From: Symbiodinium natans
Taxonomy: Eukaryota > Sar > Dinophyceae > Suessiales > Symbiodiniaceae
Reading direction: 5' to 3'
Assembly (NCBI GenBank): GCA_905221605.1
Contig: CAJNDS010001668.1
Coordinates: 487,276-549,775, forward strand
DNA: 62,500 nucleotides
The notes under the pieces were generated by a model that did not search any database, was not told the DNA's origin, and was given only the letters and a program-made list of their open reading frames with translations. Shown piece after piece: positions 32,401 to 43,600 of the stretch (its first letter is position 1; each line of letters starts with the position of its first letter). A program made the position numbers and the translations under genes.

Positions 32401-35400
32401 TATTGGTCGTCGCTGTGAGAAGAAGGACCCAAAGATGGATCCGAATTCCGAGGGCGAACCTCAGACTCATGGGGTTTTAGGGTGTCGTGTTTTTTTCGGT
32501 TTTTTTCGGGTGCTTTTGGGGCTTTAGACTTTTTCGGTGGTTTTCGTAGTGTTTGGGCAGCCATGGCCCGATTGTGGCGGGCCATCTAACAATGTTAAAA
32601 CCCCACCCCGCACCGTCTTTTCAATGTTTATTCAAATAATAATTGTTACAAGAGTTGCAATCAAGAGAATATACTTCTGTATGTTGGCAATAACACTTAT
32701 AACGCTTATCCTTTTTTACTTTGGAATACAATTTGCAAAAAAAGGTTACTTTTATAATGCTTAGAACGTTTATCTTTTTTTTATCTTTGTCTCAAGCGGC
32801 AAAAGGCCCACTTGCAACAAGCTTCTCCCAGTGTGCCGGTAGGCGAGCTCCAGGAAGAGGTCTCAGGGTGCCCTCCTAGGGTTGAGGGTTTAAAGTTTAG
32901 GGTTTAGGGTTTCGGGTTTGGGGTTTCGGGTTTCGGGTTTAGGGTTTAGGGTTTAGGGCTTGGGGTTTAGGGTTTAGGGTTTAGGGTTTAGGGTTTAGGG
33001 TGTAGGGTTTAGGGTTCCAAGGCAGGCTTCAGGGGTGTCCGGGCAAGAGGGCGGCTCTGGGAGACCCGGGTCGACATGCACCTTTGAGTCAAGGGGTTTA
33101 GGGTTTAGGGTTTAGGGTTTAGGGTTTAGGGTTTAGGGTTTAGGGTTTAGGGTTTAGGGCTTCAGCGCCGCCCTTGAGTTTAGGGTGTCAGGTTTTGGAG
33201 TCTTGATGTTTTGGGCTCAGGGTTGAGGCTTTTGGGTTTAGGGTGTTAGGTTTTGAGCTAAACCCTAAACCCTAAACCCTAAACCCTAAACCCTAAACCC
33301 TAAACCCTAAACCCTAAACCCTAAACCCTAAACCCTAAACCCAGGTGATGTGCCCCATGAAGCAGGGCGCGGGGGTCCACGAAGAGTACACCTTCGACCA
33401 AAAGTCTCCTGGTCCGCAACAAAGCCTAATTGTTGGCCTAGTTAAGCTCAAAGCCCCTAACCATAAACAGAGGGTTCAGGGTTTAGGGTTTAGGGTTTAG
33501 GGTTTAGGGTTTAGGGTTTAGGGTTTAGGGTTTAGGGTTTAGGGCTTGAACCCTGAAGCATCTTACGCCCCAAGCCCGAAACCCTAAAGAACCCGAGGAA
33601 CCCTTCAGCCAGGAACTTTGAACCCTAAACACCAAACCCCTTGGGGTCTACGGGGTGGGGCCCCCTTACTATACTACTAACTGTAGTTAAGGGACTTATA
33701 ACCTAACTTAGGGTCCTTATAACCCAATTTAGGGCCCTTATAACTCTACTTATAACTAGGGGGCCCCACCCTGTAGGGTGTTGGGTTTTCAGGGTGTTGG
33801 GGCTTTAGGGTTCAGGTTTTCACAGGGGGTTTAGGGCTTTAGTGCAAAACCCTAAAACCTTTTGAACCCCTAGTCCTAAAACCCTATTCACCCCTAAACC
33901 CTAAAGCCCTAAACCAAATCCCTCTTTCTTGTCGGAGGCTTGGTGAGGGCAGCTTCGGGCAAGTCTGCGTGGTGACCCACAAGACCGCAGGTAAAGGTTT
34001 CGGGTCTAGGATTTGGGGTTTAGGGCTCAGGTTCATAGGGTTTAGGGTTTAGGGTTTGGGGTTTAGGGTTTAGGGTTTAAGGTTCAGGGTTTAGGGTTTA
34101 GGACACTTGGGGTTTGGGGCTCAGGGTCTGTGATGGGGAGACCAGGACGAACGGCGCAGGGTTTGCGGATGTTTAGGGTGTAATCAGGGTTCATGGTTTC
34201 GTGGTTCACGATGGTTCACGAGTCTAGATTCCAGGATCTTGTCGTCTTCCGTCTGTCAGAACAACAAAAACCCTATGCCGTCGCTCAGAATCTCGAACCC
34301 TGAACCCCAAAACTCCCTACAACCCTAAACCCTAAACCCTACACCCTAAACCCTAAACCCTAAACCCTAAACCCTGAACCCTGAACCCTGAACCCTGAGC
34401 CCTGAACCCTGAACCCTAAACCCTGACCATGATTCGCGCCCCACGGTACAGCCCTAACCCCTTTCCCGAAGAAGCCTCGCACGCGAACCCTAAGCTTTGA
34501 ACCCTCCATGCAGGCGTAGGGTTTACGGTGATAGGGTTTAGGTTTATATAGGGTTTAGGGTTTTAGGGTTTTAGGGTTTAGGGTTTAGGAAAGTTTAGGG
34601 TTTAGGGTTTAGGGTTTGGGGTTTGGGGTTTAGGGCTTAAGGTTTAGGGTTTAGGGTTTTAGAACCATACGCGTATCCGCATCCCAGAAGCAGGATCACG
34701 GGCCAGCGCCGCGCCTGCAAGCGCGTGTCCGTGCAGACGGAGACCGACCGGAGGCAGTGCTTGCTTTCGGGTTTAGGGTTTAGGGTTTAGGGTTTAGGGT
34801 TTAGGGTTTAGGGTTTAGGGTTTAGGGTTTAGGGTATATGGTTTAGGTTTAGGGTCTAGGGTTAGGGTCGGTCTTAAGGTTTATAGGGCTTAGGGTTTAG
34901 GGTTAGGGTTTTACGTTGGGATGTTCCACCTGATACGAATAGTCCTTAATAGGGATTTACCCTACCCCGTACTATGACTATGAACATCCCAAGTTTTACA
35001 GGTTGGGTTTCAAGGGTAAGGGTATGCTCAGCTTTCCTAAGCCCCATACCCGAAGCTTGTGTAGACCCGGAACCCTAGACTGGACATAGTTTAGGGTTTA
35101 GGGTTTAGGGTTTAGGGTTTAGGGTTGAGGGTTTAGGGTTTAGGGTTTAGTGCTCCAGACAACTTTAAGGTTCACGAGGGCAGGTCGTCGTAGGCTGCAG
35201 GACTTATAGAATGCAGAATCGGTCAATCCAAATAATTTCCAGTAGTAGTGCGTTGTAACCCTTGCTTGGTGGAATTGCAACACAAGCCTCTCAGCACTTA
35301 ACCCAAAATTCCCTTTCCAAGAAAACAGGCCCGTGTCTACCCACCCCCCCGAGCAACCTCCCCCAAACCTCCGAAAGCTTGAGCCCTGAACCTTTATAGG

Positions 35401-37437
35401 GTTTAGGGGCGGAGCGGGTTGAGGTTTTAGGGTTTCCAGGGCCATCCCTAAACCCTACACCCTACACCCTGCACCCTAAACCCTAAACCCTATACCCTAA
35501 ACCCTAAACCCTAAACCCTAAACTCTGAACCCTAAACCCTAAACTCTGAACCCTAAACCCTAAACCCTAAACCCTAAACCCTAAACCCTAAACCCTAAAC
35601 CCTAAACCCTAAACCCTAAGGCTCCCCAACATGCGAAGAAGGCTCGTGGATACGGAGATCCAGCTCCTGAAGAAGCTGGACCATCCGCACATCATGCGGC
35701 TCTCTGAGTCCAGGGCCCAGGTCGTCCGAAGATTTTTAGGAGGGTTCGGGGTTTAAGGTTTAGGGTTTAGGGTTTAGGGTTTAGGGTTTAGGGTTTAGGG
35801 TTTAGGGTTTAGGGTTTAGGGTTTAGGGTTCAGGGTCTAGGGTTTATGGTTCAGAGTTTTTTTTTTTGAGTTACTTTGTAGGGCTTAGGGTTTGAAGGGT
35901 ACTTGAAAGGAACTCCTTAACCAGCACCTCGACCCTGATCCCCCGAGTGCCCCTCCCCCTCTAAACCCTAAACCCTAAACCCTAAACCCTAAACCCTAAA
36001 CCCTAAACCCTAAACCCCAAACCCTAAACCCTAAACCCTAAACCCTAAACCCTAAACCTAAACCCTAAACCCCTCGAGTCCTAGACTGCAGGTGCTTCGT
36101 GGAGCGCCAGGGCCTCTTCTTGATCTCGGAGCTCTGTGAGGCGCCATGCCAACAGTTGAGGGTTTAGGGTTTAGGCTTTAGGGTTTAGGGTTGCTTAGGG
36201 TTTAGGGTTTAGGGTTTAGGGTTTAGGGCTTAGGGTTTAGGGTTTAGGGTTGAGGGTTTAGAGTTTAGGGTTGAGGGTTGAGGGTTGAGGGTTCTAGAGT
36301 TCAGGGTTTCTGGAGGTTTGGGGGGGGGGGGGGGGGGGGGCGGGGGGTTAGGGTTTAGGGTTTCGAGTTTAGAGTTTAGGGGTAGGGATTAGGATTTGTT
36401 TGTTTTTGAGCTTAGGGTTGTAGAGTTTAGGGTTTCGAGTTTAGGCTTGAGGTTTAGGGTGTAGAGTCTACGGTTTAGGGTTCCAGGGCGTTTGCAGTGG
36501 GGGGTTGTGAGGTTCTTGTTGCGGCTTAGGGGTCAGCGTTCGCACACGCCTCCGCAGTCGTGGAGCTAGAGCCTAACCTTAAACTCCTTCTTAAGACCCG
36601 AAACCCCAAAAACCCAAACCCTAAACCCCAAACTCCTCAACCCCAAAACCCTCAATGCCCTCAAAACCCCTGCCCCTAACCCTAAACCCTAGACCCTACA
36701 CCCTACACTCTAAACCCTAAACCCTAAACCCCTAAAACCCTCAAAACCCCCCCCCAAAAAACCCTCAAAGCCCGACACCGGAAACTCGCCAGGGCGGCAC
36801 GCTCCTCGCCGGCTTCGCCCGACATGGCTCGGAGACCGCGGTGTGCAGCCTCAGCTGGCTGCTTTCGGGTTTAGGGCGTAGGGTTGAGAGTTTAGGGGTT
36901 TAGGGTTTAGGGTTTAGGGTTTAGGGTTTAGGGCGTAGGGTTTAGGGTTTAGGGTTTAGGGCGTAGGGTTTAGGGTTTATAAGGTTTAGGGCATAGGGTT
37001 TAGGGTTTAGGGCGTAGGGTTTAGGGTTTAGGGTTTAGGGCTGAGGGTTTAGGGCTTAGGGTGGGTTGCTCCGCCGTTGTGCGGGTCTGGGGCTTAGGGC
37101 TTCAGAGCAAGTTGCAAGCTTGCTTCGGCTTTGTTTTGGAGGTTTAGGGTTTAGGGTTTAGGGCTAGGGCTCAGGGGTGTTTAGTTGGGTCTTCCGGCTT
37201 AGGATCTTCAAGCAAGCGTTGGCACGAGTCACGGATATCCGAAATCCTAAACCCTAAGCCCGAAACCCTAAACCCTGAACCCTGAACCCTAAATTCTAAA
37301 CCCTAAATTCTAAACCTTAAACCGCAACCCCTAAACCCTAAACCCTTGTTTCCTGGGGCTCTTTATCCCCTTCGCCAGTATGTCGCGCTTTCTCGGCCCA
37401 GGCAGCTGCGGCGATTCGTCAGATCCTGGGCGCCACG
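29500..37437 (+). CDS. Serine/threonine protein kinase, N-terminal region and N-lobe
   Basis: ATP-dependent protein kinase, probably CAMK/CDPK-like (inference). A start ATG at 29,500 gives MASDVGAIAALCK (to 29,538). N-terminal extension exons: about 30,838-30,894; 31,359-31,442; 31,760-31,996 (an FDSYAARCGGNGVSLRAM helix-loop segment vaguely EF-hand-like); about 32,141-32,270 (PFPPNVQGYVHEASG). Kinase exons: 33,345-33,403 (VHEEYTFDQ); 33,938-33,990 (Gly loop LGEGSFGQV); about 34,691-34,753 (ACKRV, catalytic Lys); 35,621-35,707 (alpha-C TEIQLLKKLDHPHIMRLSE); 36,092-36,140 (GLFLISELCE hinge); 36,793-36,840 (GGTLLAGFARHGSET); 37,402-37,437 (AAAAIRQILGAT, alpha-E). Donors mix GT and GC. The phase at exon 34,691 is unresolved. 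The reading continues in frame at 53,031, after a 15,593-bp intron that contains the phosphatase gene. Confidence 0.88.
30640..30830. repeat. (AAAGCCCCT)n 9-bp variant array
   Basis: About 18 units of a 9- to 10-bp variant, AAAGCCCCT or ACAGCCCCT, at the 3' end of the C-rich arm preceding the kinase exon at 30,838. Standard CCCTAAA and CCCTACA units lie just upstream (30,350-30,650). Confidence 0.93.
30928..31105. repeat. (CCCTAAA)n array with CCCTGAA block
   Basis: About 16 CCCTAAA units, then about six CCCTGAA, then CCCTAAA again. It lies in the kinase intron 30,895-31,358, which is C-rich throughout. Confidence 0.95.
32585..32800. other. AT-rich island of foreign composition
   Basis: About 200 bp, roughly 70% A+T by eye, in strongly GC/repeat-rich surroundings. 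The + frame from about 32,624 encodes a hydrophobic peptide (FCMLAITLITLILFYFG) ending at 32,764. Two related pieces (AACGCTTATCCTTTTTTA and AACGTTTATCTTTTTTTTA) look like an internal direct repeat. Possible origins are organelle DNA, a transposon fragment or an intron insertion. I see no known gene. Confidence 0.6.
33648..33776. mobile_element. TIR element of 129 bp
   Basis: The ends CTACGGGGTGGGGCCCCCTT and AGGGGGCCCCACCCTGTAG are inverted repeats with one mismatch in the outer 18 bp. The interior has four TTATAAC(C/T)-type words. It lies in the kinase intron 33,404-33,937. Confidence 0.85.
34916..34994. mobile_element. TIR element, family A copy 3
   Basis: Bounded by TTGGGATGTTC and GAACATCCCAA, identical in the outer 11 bp to copy 1. 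The centre is shorter and diverged. It lies in the kinase intron 34,754-35,620. Confidence 0.88.
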
Positions 37438-37559
37438 GCCCCTCGGCAGAGACCTTTTGTACGGTGTAAGTGAAACAGGGTTATATTTCTGTTATTGGTG
37501 AATGTATATAAGGTTCCTTCTTAAATTTGGTGAGTGTGTATATATTGGGTGTCCTTTTG

Positions 37560-37832
37560 GGGGTACAAGAAATATACACTCTACAGGGTGTAGTGTAAGT
37601 GGGGTGTAAGTGGGGTGTAAGTATAGGGTGTAGTTATAGGGTGGAATCAGGGTGGAAGTAGGGTGCAGGTAGGGTGTAGGTAGGGTGGAAGTAAGGTGTA
37701 GGTAGGGTGTAAGTAGGGTGTAAGTACGGTGTATGTAGGGTAGGGTGGAAGTAGGGTGGAAGTAGGGTGTACGTAGGGTGTACGTAGGGTGTAGGTGGGG
37801 TGTAGGTAGGGTGTAAGTAGGGTGTAAGTAGG
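37560..37832. repeat. (GTGTAAGTAGG)n array
   Basis: About 22 degenerate 11-bp units such as GGGTGTAAGTA and GGGTGGAAGTA. Many contain GTAAGT, the canonical 5' splice-site word. The array begins about 120 bp into the 15.6-kb kinase intron. Confidence 0.93.
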
Positions 37833-38074
37833 GTTTAGGGCTTTAGGTTTAGGGTTTAGGGCTCTTAGGGTTTAAAGTTTTGGCTTCAGGATTGAGGCTT
37901 CAGGGTTTAGGGCTTAGGAAGTCTTCGGATGTAGCGCTTGGGGTTTCGGGTTTGAGGTATTGGATTCCTTGTTGAGGCCCTGGCAAACTCTTAAGAAACC
38001 TGGACAACGTTCACAAGCCTGATGAGCCCGAGCCCCACAAGCCCTAAGCTTGATGAGCCCCTGTAGACTTGGTA

Positions 38075-38312
38075 GCCCTAAACCCTAAACCCCAAACCCC
38101 AAACCCTAAACCCTAAACCCTAAACCCTAAACCCTAAACCCTAAACCCTAAACCCTAAACCCTAAACCCTAAACCCTAAACCCTAAACCCTAAACCCTAA
38201 ACCCTAAACCCTACACCCTAAACCCTAAACCCTACACCCTAAACCCTAAACCCTAAACCCTAAACCCTAAACCCTCAACCCTCAACCCTCAACCCTAAAC
38301 CCTAAACCCTAA
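38075..38312. repeat. (CCCTAAA)n array
   Basis: About 33 C-rich heptamers, mostly perfect, with CCCTACA and CCCTCAA variants near the 3' end, inside the long kinase intron. Confidence 0.96.
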
Positions 38313-38379
38313 ACCCAATCGCTTAGAGCTCCGCGACCTGCACATGTTGCCCGCAGCCACGTCTTGGGCCGAGAGGGCT

Positions 38380-38520
38380 CTTAGCAGGGAATGAGGGATT
38401 TAGGCGCCTTAGATTCCCCCTGCATAAACCCTAAACCCTAAACCCTAAACCCTAAACCCTAAACCCTTCAAGGGAGAAATATAGTGTACCGGGTACCTAT
38501 TTCCCTCATTCCCTGCTAAG
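38380..38520. mobile_element. TIR element enclosing telomeric repeats (family B)
   Basis: Perfect 19-bp inverted repeats, CTTAGCAGGGAATGAGGGA at 38,380-38,398 and its complement at 38,502-38,520. The interior contains six CCCTAAA units (38,425-38,466). Confidence 0.93.
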
Positions 38521-39149
38521 AACCAGTAAGTTTGGGCCGTTCGAGGGCCTGAGGCGAGGCGTGGGCCAGGTTTAGGGTTTAGGGGTTCGGGGTTTAGGGT
38601 TTAGGGTTTAGGATTTAGGGTTTAGGATTTAGGGTTTAGGGTTCAGGGTTTAGGGTCTGGGGTGTAGGGTTCAGGGGTTTGGACGGCCCAGAACTCTGCT
38701 CGAACTATGAGCCGTGTATGTTGGGATCTGGGGTTTTAGGGCTTGGTGACTTCAGGGTTGTGTGGTTTCAGGGTTTTGTGGTTTTGTGGTTTTAGGGTCT
38801 TAGGGATCTAGGACTTAGGGTTTGGAGAATACGCGAAAGAGAGAATTGGCTGCTGTTGGGAGTTTGGGGTGTGGGGGGGGATTTATGGTTTGGGGTTTGG
38901 GGAGGTTGGGGGGCATTTCAGTTGACCTTCTTGGGCTTCGGGTTTTGGATTCAGCCCAGATGGCTAAGCGCCTGCTTCGGGACAGGGGGTTCAGCCTAAG
39001 ACCTACACCCCCGACCCTGCGGAGCAATTGCTGGAAACTAGTGCTTAATTGTGGGTTGGTTTAGGGTATGGGGTATGGGGTTTGTAGGGTTCGGGGTCTA
39101 GGGTTTAGGGTTTAGGGTTTAAGGTTCAGGGTTTAGGGTTGAAGGTAGA

Positions 39150-39540
39150 TTGCGTTGTCTGCGCTGAACCGTACAGGGTTGGAGTCGGCCCGGCCAGGTG
39201 TCTGCGGACACCTGGCTTCGGGGGGGTTGGACAGGACCGAGCTGAGCTTTTTGAGCAAGTTTGTGCACAAGAAGTGGGCGAAGCCACCAAAAGCCACTGA
39301 AGCACCCACTTCGGTCAAAAGTAGCTGCGTTGCGCAGTGGTGGCCTTGCCGAAGACAAGGCTCGACGCACCTCGCGCGCCAAGCCGTGCTGCATCGAGTT
39401 CCGAAACAGTTCGCCTCTTTGCAGAATGCTTCCTTGAACGCGTTGCCATCACCTCCGTGTTCGCGAGCGGAAGTTTGCGAACTTTGCGCACTGGGACACG
39501 ACCGGCTGATGAGCCTGCATGCCTCTGTCGCTTCATAAGG
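39150..39540. other. Unique GC-rich island with open frames on both strands
   Basis: About 390 bp free of telomeric units, open on both strands (for example AAKPPKATEAPTSVKSS-like + frame and SELDAARLGARGASSLV on the minus strand). There is no recognisable family and no clear splice pattern. It lies between the end of the kinase N-lobe and the phosphatase start and may be an inserted gene fragment. Confidence 0.35.
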
Positions 39541-39908
39541 CCCTAACCCTAAACCCTAAATCCTAAACCCTAAACCCTAACCCCTAATCCCTAATCCCTA
39601 AACCCTAAACCCTAAACCCTAGACCCTAAACCCTGAACCCTACTTTGAGAGCCGGACGCTGTAGTTGTCTACAACTCCATAACCCTAAGCCCGAAACCCT
39701 ACTCTATAACTTGTATGTTCGCACCCTAAGCTCCACAACCCTAGAACCCTAAGCTCTACAGTTCCATACCCTTCAGTTGCATCGCAGAACCTTATGCCCT
39801 GTGATTTCTGTCGCCCCGAGCCCTCCAACACCACTGCAGCCCTTGGCTCTTTTGCATAATGCTAGGCCCAACAAGGCCCTGAGGCCTTAAAGCTGACCCT
39901 ACACCTCA

Positions 39909-40060
39909 TAGGGTTTAGGGTTTAGGGTTTAGGGTTTAGGGTTTAGGGTTTAGGGTTTAGGGTTTAGGGTTTAGGGTTTAGGGTTTAGGCTTAGGGTTTA
40001 GGGTTTAGGGTTTAGGGTTTAGGGTTTAGGGTTTAGGGTTTAGGGTTTAGGGTTTAGGGT
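39909..40060. repeat. (TTTAGGG)n array
   Basis: About 21 nearly perfect TTTAGGG units on the + strand. It faces a C-rich block (40,075-40,590), so the two together form a very large inverted repeat just upstream of the phosphatase start codon. Confidence 0.97.
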
Positions 40061-40107
40061 AGCTTTTATCCGAAACCCCATGCCCTAAACCCCAAATCCC
40101 TCTCGCA

Positions 40108-40292
40108 GCCCTAAACCCCGAAACCCCGAAACCCCGAAACCCCGAAACCCCGAAACCCCGAAACCCCGAAACCCCGAAACCCCGAAAACCCGAAACCCCG
40201 AAACCCCGAAACCCCGAAACCCCGAAACCCCGAAACCCCGAAACCCCGAAACCCCGAAACCCCGAAACCCCGAAACCCCGAAACCCCGAAAC
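40108..40292. repeat. (CCCCGAAA)n 8-bp variant array
   Basis: About 23 copies of CCCCGAAA, one unit with CCCGAAA. It creates the spurious GFRGFGVS ORFs on the minus strand. Confidence 0.97.
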
Positions 40293-40630
40293 CCCAAGCC
40301 CTAAGCCCCGAAATCCCAAACCCTAAACCCCAAACCCCAAGCCCTAATTAAACCCTAAACCCCAAGCCCTGAACCCCCTAACCCTAAACCCTAAAACCCG
40401 AAAGCCCAACACCCCAAAAGCCCAAAGCCCCAAACCCTAAGCCCCTAAACCCCAAAACCCTAAACCCCTAAGCCCCAAAACCCCAAACGCAAGCCCCAAA
40501 CCCCAAAACCCTAAAACCCTAAGCCCCAAAACCCCAAACCCCAAACCCCAAACTCTAAACCCTAAACCCTAAACCCTAATCCCTACTTAAACCCTTACAG
40601 GGTTTAGGGTCCTGAAGGCCAGCAGCCTTC

Positions 40631-43600
40631 ATGGGCCGGCTGCAGCTTCTGGCGCTGCTTCTGGCATCCTGCAGCGCATTGGCAGCTGGCCGCCACAAGG
40701 TTTACGGTTTAGGGGTTTACGCAGGGCGGTTCAAGCTAAGCCCTAAGCCCTAAGCCCCAAACCCTAAACCCTAAACCCTAAACCCTAAACCCTAAACCCT
40801 AAACCCTAAACCCTAAACCCTAAACCCTATAACCCTATAACCCTATAACCCTATAACCCTATAACCCTATAAACCCTAAACCCTAAACCCTAAATTAGCC
40901 TAACCCCAACCCCTAAGTCCCATAAGGCCTCAGCAGAGTTTAGGGCTTCGGGTTTACAGTTTAGGGTGCCGACTTTGCCCACGTCAGGCTGGTCTTGGCG
41001 ACTAAACCTCTGAAACCCTGGACCCCGTTTAGGGTTTAGGGTTTAGGGTTTAGGGTTTGGGGTTTAGGGTTTAGGGTTTAGGGTTTGGGGTTTAGGGTTT
41101 AGGCTTTAGGGTTTAGGGTTTCGGACTCAGGGCTGAGGCTCCCCTGAATTCCTAGGAGAAGGAGCCGAGCCCGCCCCTGAAGTGTGCACCTAGTCCCTAA
41201 CAGGTAAATAACCCTAAACCCTAAACCCTAAACCCTAAACCCTAAACCCTAAACCCTAAACCCTAAACCCTAAACCCTAAACCCTAAACCCTAATCCCTA
41301 AACCCTAAACCCTAAACCCTAAACCCCAAACCCCTAAATCCTAAATTTCTTTAAATGTCAAGGGCTCAGAGGGTTGAGGGTTTATAGGGTTTCGGATATT
41401 GTTAAGCACTGCAAGCTTCAACCCTAAGTCCTAAAACCCTAAACCCTACACCCAAAACCCTAAACCCTAAACCCTAAACCCTAAACCCTAAACCCTAAAT
41501 CCTAAATCCTAAATCCTAGAACCCTAAATCCTAAACCCCAAGCCCTAAACCCTAAAAGAGCAATCCCTGCAGGCCCAAGAGACTGCCTTCGCCGCCCGGC
41601 CGCCCAAGGCCCGGCCACTGACTCGAGAGGAGGCGCGGGGGCTGCGGCTTCAGGGGTGTTTAGGGCTTGGGGTTTAGGGTTTAGGGTTTGGGGTTTAGGG
41701 TTAGGGTTTGGGGTTTAGGGTTTAGGGTTTGGGGTTTGGGGTTTAGGGTTTGGGGTTTAGGGCTTAGGGTTTAGGGTTTAGGGTTTAGCGACGGGTCTGA
41801 AGGTCTTAGGGTTTATCGGACTTCGGAGTTCTTGCTAAGGCATTTGTTTTTTCGGTGCTTATAGGTGTATATAAGGCTATCACCGTGCTCTAGCCATTTC
41901 AGTTGTAAGTAGGGCTGTCATAGGGTTTGGCTAGCTGTATCAAGAACTTCTGTAGTGTCAAACGGTATGGAAGCCCTTCAACAGCTCGCAAGCACGAAAT
42001 GTCTTAGACACCCAACCCCGCAAACCCGACTCCGAAACCTTGCGCGCTAGCCACAGACCCGAAACTCTGAACAGTAGGCCCGCAACACTGAAGCAAACCC
42101 TTACTCAAACCCCCCAACCCTGAAACCAACCAAGCCCTTGCTTAAAACCTCCCCCCCCCCCCCCCCCCCCCGCCTGAAAACCCTAAGCCCTAAACGCAAA
42201 ACATGGGAAACAGACAAAAACCTAGCCCTAAACCCTAAACCCTAAACCTTCAACCCTAAACCCTAAACCCTAAACGCTAAACCCTAAACCCTAACTAAAC
42301 CCTGAACCCTAAACCCTAAACCCTACTAAGTCCCAAGCCCTCGAAAGCTCCAGGCCATCTCGCGTCTCCAGGGCCTGGACGTGGGCACAGCGCGCCGGCT
42401 GTCCTCCTTCCCCAGAGTCTCGACGCCCAGCACTTTTGGGGGTTAAGGGTTTAGGGTTTAGGGTTTAGGGTTTAGGTGTACACATCTAGACTTAGGTGTA
42501 CACATCTAGAGCGCATCTAGGCCTAAGTGCTTCCAGGTTTTTGGGCTTCTGATGTAGGGCTAAATGTGGGATTTGAGGGGTAGGTTACAATAGGACTTAC
42601 GGTCTAGGGAGGTTTAGGGTTTAGGGACTACGGGTTTTCGGGCTTGGGGTCTCGACACCCAAGTGCTGTTGTAGTTAAGGGGCTTCTAAGGCTTATCCCA
42701 AGGCCCTACTTTGCCCTCCATAAACCAGTACATTCCCTAAACCCTAAACCCTAAACCCCAAACCCTATACCCCAAACCCTAAACCCCAAACCCTAAACCC
42801 TAAACCCTAAACCCTAAACACTAAAACCCTAACACCCTAAACCCCGCGGCCAATGTGCTTACTCAGGAAGCGCTTCAGAGAGGATTGGCAGCTGGACGTG
42901 GACGACCGCATCGAGCAGGCACGGGGCTTAGGGTTTAGGGTTAAGGGTTTAGGGTTTAGGGAATGTACTGTCCCCACCCTCCCCCCAAAATCCTAGGCTC
43001 GTAACCCCCCTGTTGACCTCCCAAAACCCGCGTGGTTCCGAAATAAACCTAACCCTAAACCCTAAACCCTCCAAACCCCTAAACCCGAAACCCTCAACCC
43101 TAAGCCCTAAGCCCTAAGCCCTAAACCCTAAACCCTACACCCTAAACCTCAAAGTGGCTGGACCCTCGAGGTGAAGGTCTCCCCGGGGAAGACGTCAGAG
43201 GCAGTGGTCACGCAGCTCGGCTCAAAAAAGGAAGTTGTGGGTTTGAGGTTTCGGGGCTGTAGGATTTTGGGCTTTAGGGTTTAGGGTATAGGGGATTCAA
43301 GGTTTCAGTTTTTTTTGTTAAGCTGTTTGGGGGTATCTGAACCTCAACCATATATAGGGCTGCCATGATTGGCGCCTTGTTGGGAGGTAGGGGTGCGGCC
43401 GTTTTCAGGGGTTTGGGGTTGTTGGCGTTTCGGTTGGGCGATTGCGGTTTCGGGTTCCGGGGTTGAGGGGTACCCTAAACCCTAAACCCTAAACCCTAAA
43501 CCCTAAACCCTAAACCCTAAACCCTAAACCCTAAACCCTAAACCCTAAACCCTAAACCCTAAACCCTACACCCTACACCCTACACCCTAAACCTTAAGCC

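Noticed and set aside
40047-40319. GFRGFGVS repeat ORFs on the minus strand
   Set aside because: Translation of the CCCCGAAA satellite; an 8-bp unit gives an 8-residue peptide period.
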